Assembly (NCBI GenBank): GCA_002347085.1
Contig: DDWW01000024.1
Coordinates: 1 to 16,290 of the forward strand
From: Desulfobulbaceae bacterium UBA2276
GTDB lineage: Bacteria > Desulfobacterota > Desulfobulbia > Desulfobulbales > Desulfocapsaceae
Length of the DNA stretch: 16,290 nucleotides
Reading direction: 5' to 3'
The notes beneath the pieces are model-generated. The model saw nothing but the letters and a program-made list of their open reading frames with translations. It did not search any database and was not told the origin of the DNA. Below, in pieces: positions 13,469 through 16,290 of the stretch. Both the position numbers and the translations under genes were made by a program. Within the stretch, counting starts at the first letter, position 1, and each line of letters starts with the position of its first letter.

Positions 13469-13515
13469 AGTTTTTCTCAAGTATTTTCCGAGTCTCTATG
13501 CTCTGTTTTCACTAC

Positions 13516-13553
13516 AAAAAAAAACGGGCACCTCCTGCTGGAGATACCCGTTT
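13516..13553 (-). terminator. Rho-independent terminator after the P-loop ATPase gene
   Basis: On the minus strand AAACGGG...TCTCC pairs with GGAGG...CCCGTTT (arms within 13540-13553 and 13522-13535, two internal mismatches). A run of about nine T follows (13516-13524 read in reverse). It lies about 60 bp past the stop of the gene at 13612-14319 and before the hisA start, so it separates the two transcripts. Confidence 0.8.
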
Positions 13554-13611
13554 CGCGCCCTGCGGCCCTGACCATGCTCGACTCGACCCTTTTTACGGGA
13601 CCGCCTTGTGC

Positions 13612-14319
13612 CTATGCCTTCTGAATCAGCATCGTTGAGGCATCAAGGATCAGCGAGGTGCCGGGATCCATCGCACAGCAGGAACATTTCAGGATCTTGA
13701 GCTCAATGGCCTGCTCTTTGGGAGAAATCAGCAGGGCCACATCAAAGAGATCGTCAACCTCGTGACAAGGGGCCGGCAGCCCGGCCGCACTCTTGCGCTC
13801 GTCATCATGATGGGTCGTGGCCGAAAACCAGATCATCTTCAAGCCATGCTTCACCATGAATTCTTTGAACTCCTGAAGGGCATCATGGGTCCCGGTTTGA
13901 AAGTCATACCCATCAATAATCAGACACACCGGCTTATAAATATTCTGTTGCACCAGGTCATCTAATCTTTCCTCCAGCTTGGACTGACTAAACGCACTTT
14001 CCTTGAAGGTCATGATCATCCGATTGTGCATGAGCTCGGTAACCGTTTCCTGAAAGTTATCGTTCTTCTCTCCTGCCGCCATCAAGGCCAGGATGTCATC
14101 ATACCAAGCCTTGGTTTTGTCAACGCTCTCACCAATGGAGACGTGGAGCACCTTATCACCCCAGAGCATCGAATCAAGGGCAATCTGCACCAGAATCGCG
14201 GTCTTGCCCAGACCAGCCCGGGCCATGACCAGCCCCATACCCGCGCCCTTCTCCTGAACCTTTTTTTCAAGTCCCAGAACACGCAACGGATTATTCATTA
14301 TCAAGTTTTTCTTTCCCAT
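13612..14319 (-). CDS. Small RecA/KaiC-like P-loop ATPase of unknown role
   Basis: This 235-residue protein is one P-loop NTPase domain of the RecA/KaiC/DnaB-helicase style. Walker A is A33-RAGLGKT40, with Ala replacing the first Gly. The Walker B strand is CLIIDGYD with D136. A helix and the strand LKMIWFSATTHHDDE (~165-180) could hold the sensor residues. Near the C-terminus is a Cys cluster (KCSCCAMDPGTS) that could bind metal or be redox-active. No DNA-binding or membrane domain is added. ATG 14319 is preceded by AAAGAGG at good spacing; M8 is an alternative. It is expressed separately from EF-G upstream, since ~140 bp of repeat DNA lies between them, and it ends in its own terminator. 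I do not recognise the family; DNA processing, motor control or regulation are all possible. Confidence 0.82.
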   Translation of the reverse strand: MGKKNLIMNNPLRVLGLEKKVQEKGAGMGLVMARAGLGKTAILVQIALDSMLWGDKVLHVSIGESVDKTKAWYDDILALMAAGEKNDNFQETVTELMHNRMIMTFKESAFSQSKLEERLDDLVQQNIYKPVCLIIDGYDFQTGTHDALQEFKEFMVKHGLKMIWFSATTHHDDERKSAAGLPAPCHEVDDLFDVALLISPKEQAIELKILKCSCCAMDPGTSLILDASTMLIQKA

Positions 14320-14350
14320 GGCCGTGTACCTCTTTTTATTTATTCATTTT

Positions 14351-14440
14351 AGGAGCCGTGACGAAACAAACAGCCAATTTTTTCCGACTGTTTCTTTAAG
14401 TGACGTCTGGCAGATAACAGACCAGGAGCTGTTACCAAAT
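14351..14440. repeat. Composite repeat between fusA and the P-loop ATPase gene
   Basis: AGGAGCCGTGACGAAA (14351-14366) is followed by an inverted copy of the 11185-11236 hairpin element (14371-14413, sharing CGGAAAAAATTGGCTGTT on the minus strand). A degenerate AGGAGCTGTTACCAAAT comes next (14424-14440). The hairpin arms here are less perfect (AAACAG/CTGTTT). No promoter for the ATPase gene stands out. Confidence 0.75.
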
Positions 14441-14461
14441 ACATCTTTGCGGAGACAAAAA

Positions 14462-16290
14462 CTATGCGTTCTTCTTCTCGGCCTGATATTTCTTGATCAA
14501 CTCGTCATTCACCAACTTGGGTACCTGCTTGAAGGCGGAAAACTCCATGGTGAATTCGGCCTTGCCCTGGGTCAGAGAACGAAGGACAGTGGAATATCCA
14601 AACATCTCTGAGAGGGGCACGTCGGCCTCAACCACAGTATATTGACCCTCTTCCATGGTGCCGATAATCATACCGCGCCGCTGGTTGATGCTGCCCATGA
14701 TGGAGCCCTGGAATTCTGTGGGGCCCTCCACCGACACCTTCATGATCGGCTCCATAATCACCGGTTTGGCCTTCATATACCCTTCCTTGAAGGCGCCAAT
14801 AGCGGCCAACTGGAAGGCCACATCCGAAGAATCCACGTTATGATAAGCGCCATCGTTGATCACGCATCGGACCCCTGTGACCGCAGAGCCGCAGAGTGAA
14901 CCCTTGACCAGACTCTTCTGAAAGCCTTTGTCGCAGGAAGAAATAAACTCGCGGGGGATAACGCCGCCGACGATGGAATCGACAAACTCATAATCACCAC
15001 CCTCTTCTATGGGCTCCATATAGCCGCCAACCCGTCCGAACTGGCCGGAACCACCGGTCTGTTTCTTGTGGGTATAATTAAACTCGGCCCGAGCAGTGAT
15101 GGTCTCACGATAGGCCACCTGGGGCGCACCTACCGTCACCTCGGCGTTATATTCACGCTTCATCCGCTCCACATACACTTCCAGATGCAACTCACCCATA
15201 CCAGAGATAATGGTCTCGCCGGTCTCATGATCGACAAAGGTCTTGAAGGTTGGATCTTCTTTGGTAAAGCGATTCAGGGCCTTGGACATGTTGATCTGGG
15301 CCTTGTTGTCTACCGGAATAATAGCCAGGGAGATTACCGGCTCGGGGATATGCATGGAACTCATGGAGCAGGAGATCTCACCGGAAGAAAAGGTATCACC
15401 GGAGGCACAGTCGACCCCAAAGAGGGCGACGATATCGCCCGAGCCACAGAATTCAATATCCTCCATCTCATCCGAATGCATCCGGCAGAGACGACCGATC
15501 TTCACCTTCTTGCCGGTCCGGCTGTTAAAAACCGTATCGCCCTTGGTGACCTTACCCTGATAGGTGCGCACATAGGTCAACTGCCCGTAGCGGCCATCTT
15601 CGAGCTTGAAGGCCAGCATGATCAGGGGATCAGCGGGATCATTGGAGACAGGAAACTCCTTTTCCTCATTATTGAGATCAAGGGCCATATTCTCAACATC
15701 GGTAGGACAAGGCAGGTAGGCGTTAACGCCGTCAAGCATGGGCTGCACCGCCTTGTTCTTGTAGGCGGAGCCAACAAAAACGGGGGTGAACTCCAGGGAC
15801 AGCGTCCCTTTACGCACTGCCGCCCGGATCAGGTCCGGATCGATGTCGCCTTCCTCCAGCATCACTTCCATCAGCTCATCAGAGAACATGGAAACCGCTT
15901 CCAGCAGTTCCTCCCGCTTTTCTTGAGCCTTGTCCTGCAGGGCCGCAGGGATCACGTCCTCGCGCACAACCTCGCCATTGTCGCCATCAAAATAGAGGGC
16001 CTTCATGGTAACCAGATCAACCACCCCTAACAGATCATTTTCCAGACCGATGGGCACTTGGATCATATGGGCATTCAAGCCCAGCTTCTCCCGCAACTGG
16101 GCGGTCACCCGCTCGGGATTGGCTCCGGTACGGTCACACTTATTGATAAAGGCAATGCGGGGAACCTTGTAGCGGGTCATCTGCCGGTTAACGGTGATCG
16201 ACTGCGACTGCACGCCACCTACCGAGCAGAGCACCAGCACTGCGCCATCAAGAACGCGCAGGGCCCGCTCAACCTCAATGGTAAAGTCCA
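14462..16290 (-). CDS. fusA: Elongation factor G, spdEFG1/mitochondrial EF-G1-like (N-terminus beyond window)
   Basis: This is the ribosomal translocase, a GTPase that moves tRNA and mRNA after peptide-bond formation. The window holds 608 C-terminal residues and the TAG stop; the first ~85-90 residues, including the P-loop, lie past 16290. The visible start is DFTIEVERALRVLDGAVLVLC, just after the DTPGH motif. The G4 motif reads INKCD. Domains II-V follow, including the GQLTYVR, SGMGELHLE and HKKQTGGSGQFGRV blocks and a C-terminal FGYSTVLRSLTQGKAEFTMEF. The wording at many points (CSVGGVQSQSITVNRQM, FGVDCASGDTF, FEPVISLA-like EPVISLAIIP) is that of mitochondrial EF-G1 and bacterial spdEFG1 rather than canonical FusA, so it may be one of two or more EF-Gs in this genome. 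The lysine-rich tail ends QAEKKNA. Confidence 0.95.
   Translation of the reverse strand, partial: DFTIEVERALRVLDGAVLVLCSVGGVQSQSITVNRQMTRYKVPRIAFINKCDRTGANPERVTAQLREKLGLNAHMIQVPIGLENDLLGVVDLVTMKALYFDGDNGEVVREDVIPAALQDKAQEKREELLEAVSMFSDELMEVMLEEGDIDPDLIRAAVRKGTLSLEFTPVFVGSAYKNKAVQPMLDGVNAYLPCPTDVENMALDLNNEEKEFPVSNDPADPLIMLAFKLEDGRYGQLTYVRTYQGKVTKGDTVFNSRTGKKVKIGRLCRMHSDEMEDIEFCGSGDIVALFGVDCASGDTFSSGEISCSMSSMHIPEPVISLAIIPVDNKAQINMSKALNRFTKEDPTFKTFVDHETGETIISGMGELHLEVYVERMKREYNAEVTVGAPQVAYRETITARAEFNYTHKKQTGGSGQFGRVGGYMEPIEEGGDYEFVDSIVGGVIPREFISSCDKGFQKSLVKGSLCGSAVTGVRCVINDGAYHNVDSSDVAFQLAAIGAFKEGYMKAKPVIMEPIMKVSVEGPTEFQGSIMGSINQRRGMIIGTMEEGQYTVVEADVPLSEMFGYSTVLRSLTQGKAEFTMEFSAFKQVPKLVNDELIKKYQAEKKNA

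Noticed and set aside
15068..16030. Plus-strand open frame of 320 codons opposite fusA
   Set aside because: EF-G is unmistakable on the minus strand through this whole stretch, so the opposite frame is an antisense shadow.

Overview
The window reads as chromosomal DNA of a Gram-negative, anaerobically respiring bacterium, most likely a Desulfobulbales-type member of the Desulfobacterota (former Deltaproteobacteria). This is inferred from several things together: a membrane-anchored 12-haem cytochrome c, an outer-membrane porin like those of sulfate reducers, an EF-G of the mitochondrial-like spdEFG1 type known from spirochaetes, planctomycetes and deltaproteobacteria, and a HisA of the eukaryotic (His6) type. 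No rRNA or 16S-type marker is present, so the placement is not proven.

Layout. Bases 164-1981 (+) encode a cytoplasmic REC-GAF-histidine kinase. It converges on a DHA2-type multidrug MFS exporter (2164-3573, -). A 429-bp divergent intergenic region then leads to a signal-peptide porin (4003-5391, +) with a clear promoter, Shine-Dalgarno (SD) and intrinsic terminator. A 173-aa unknown protein follows (5614-6135, +). From there everything is on the minus strand: the multihaem cytochrome (6258-8048), glutamine-dependent NAD+ synthetase (8177-9829), an MBL-fold hydrolase (10131-11048), an HDOD-domain protein (11280-12176), a 66-aa unknown (12487-12687) overlapping the end of eukaryote-type hisA (12674-13468), a small RecA/KaiC-like P-loop ATPase (13612-14319) with its own terminator, and the C-terminal 608 residues of EF-G (14462 to the window edge).

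The genes do not form one pathway. They look like a housekeeping and respiratory mix: translation, NAD and histidine biosynthesis, periplasmic electron transfer, outer-membrane permeability, signalling. The only convincing translational coupling is hisA with the 66-aa protein.

The unusual content is between the genes. Nearly every intergenic gap is filled by palindromic repeats of several families: (i) two copies of a ~122-nt element with long complementary ends, a conserved core and one compensatory C-G/G-C swap; (ii) many copies of a short element with core AGGAGCCGTWACGAAA, often as inverted pairs, one of which supplies the last codons and stop of the HDOD gene; (iii) a ~50-bp hairpin element present twice; (iv) two copies of a GGTTCC...GGAACC palindrome flanking the MFS gene; (v) a 26-bp-arm hairpin after the porin terminator; and (vi) opposed heptanucleotide arrays occupying the leader of the cytochrome gene. 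No CRISPR array, tRNA, rRNA, transposase or prophage gene was seen.
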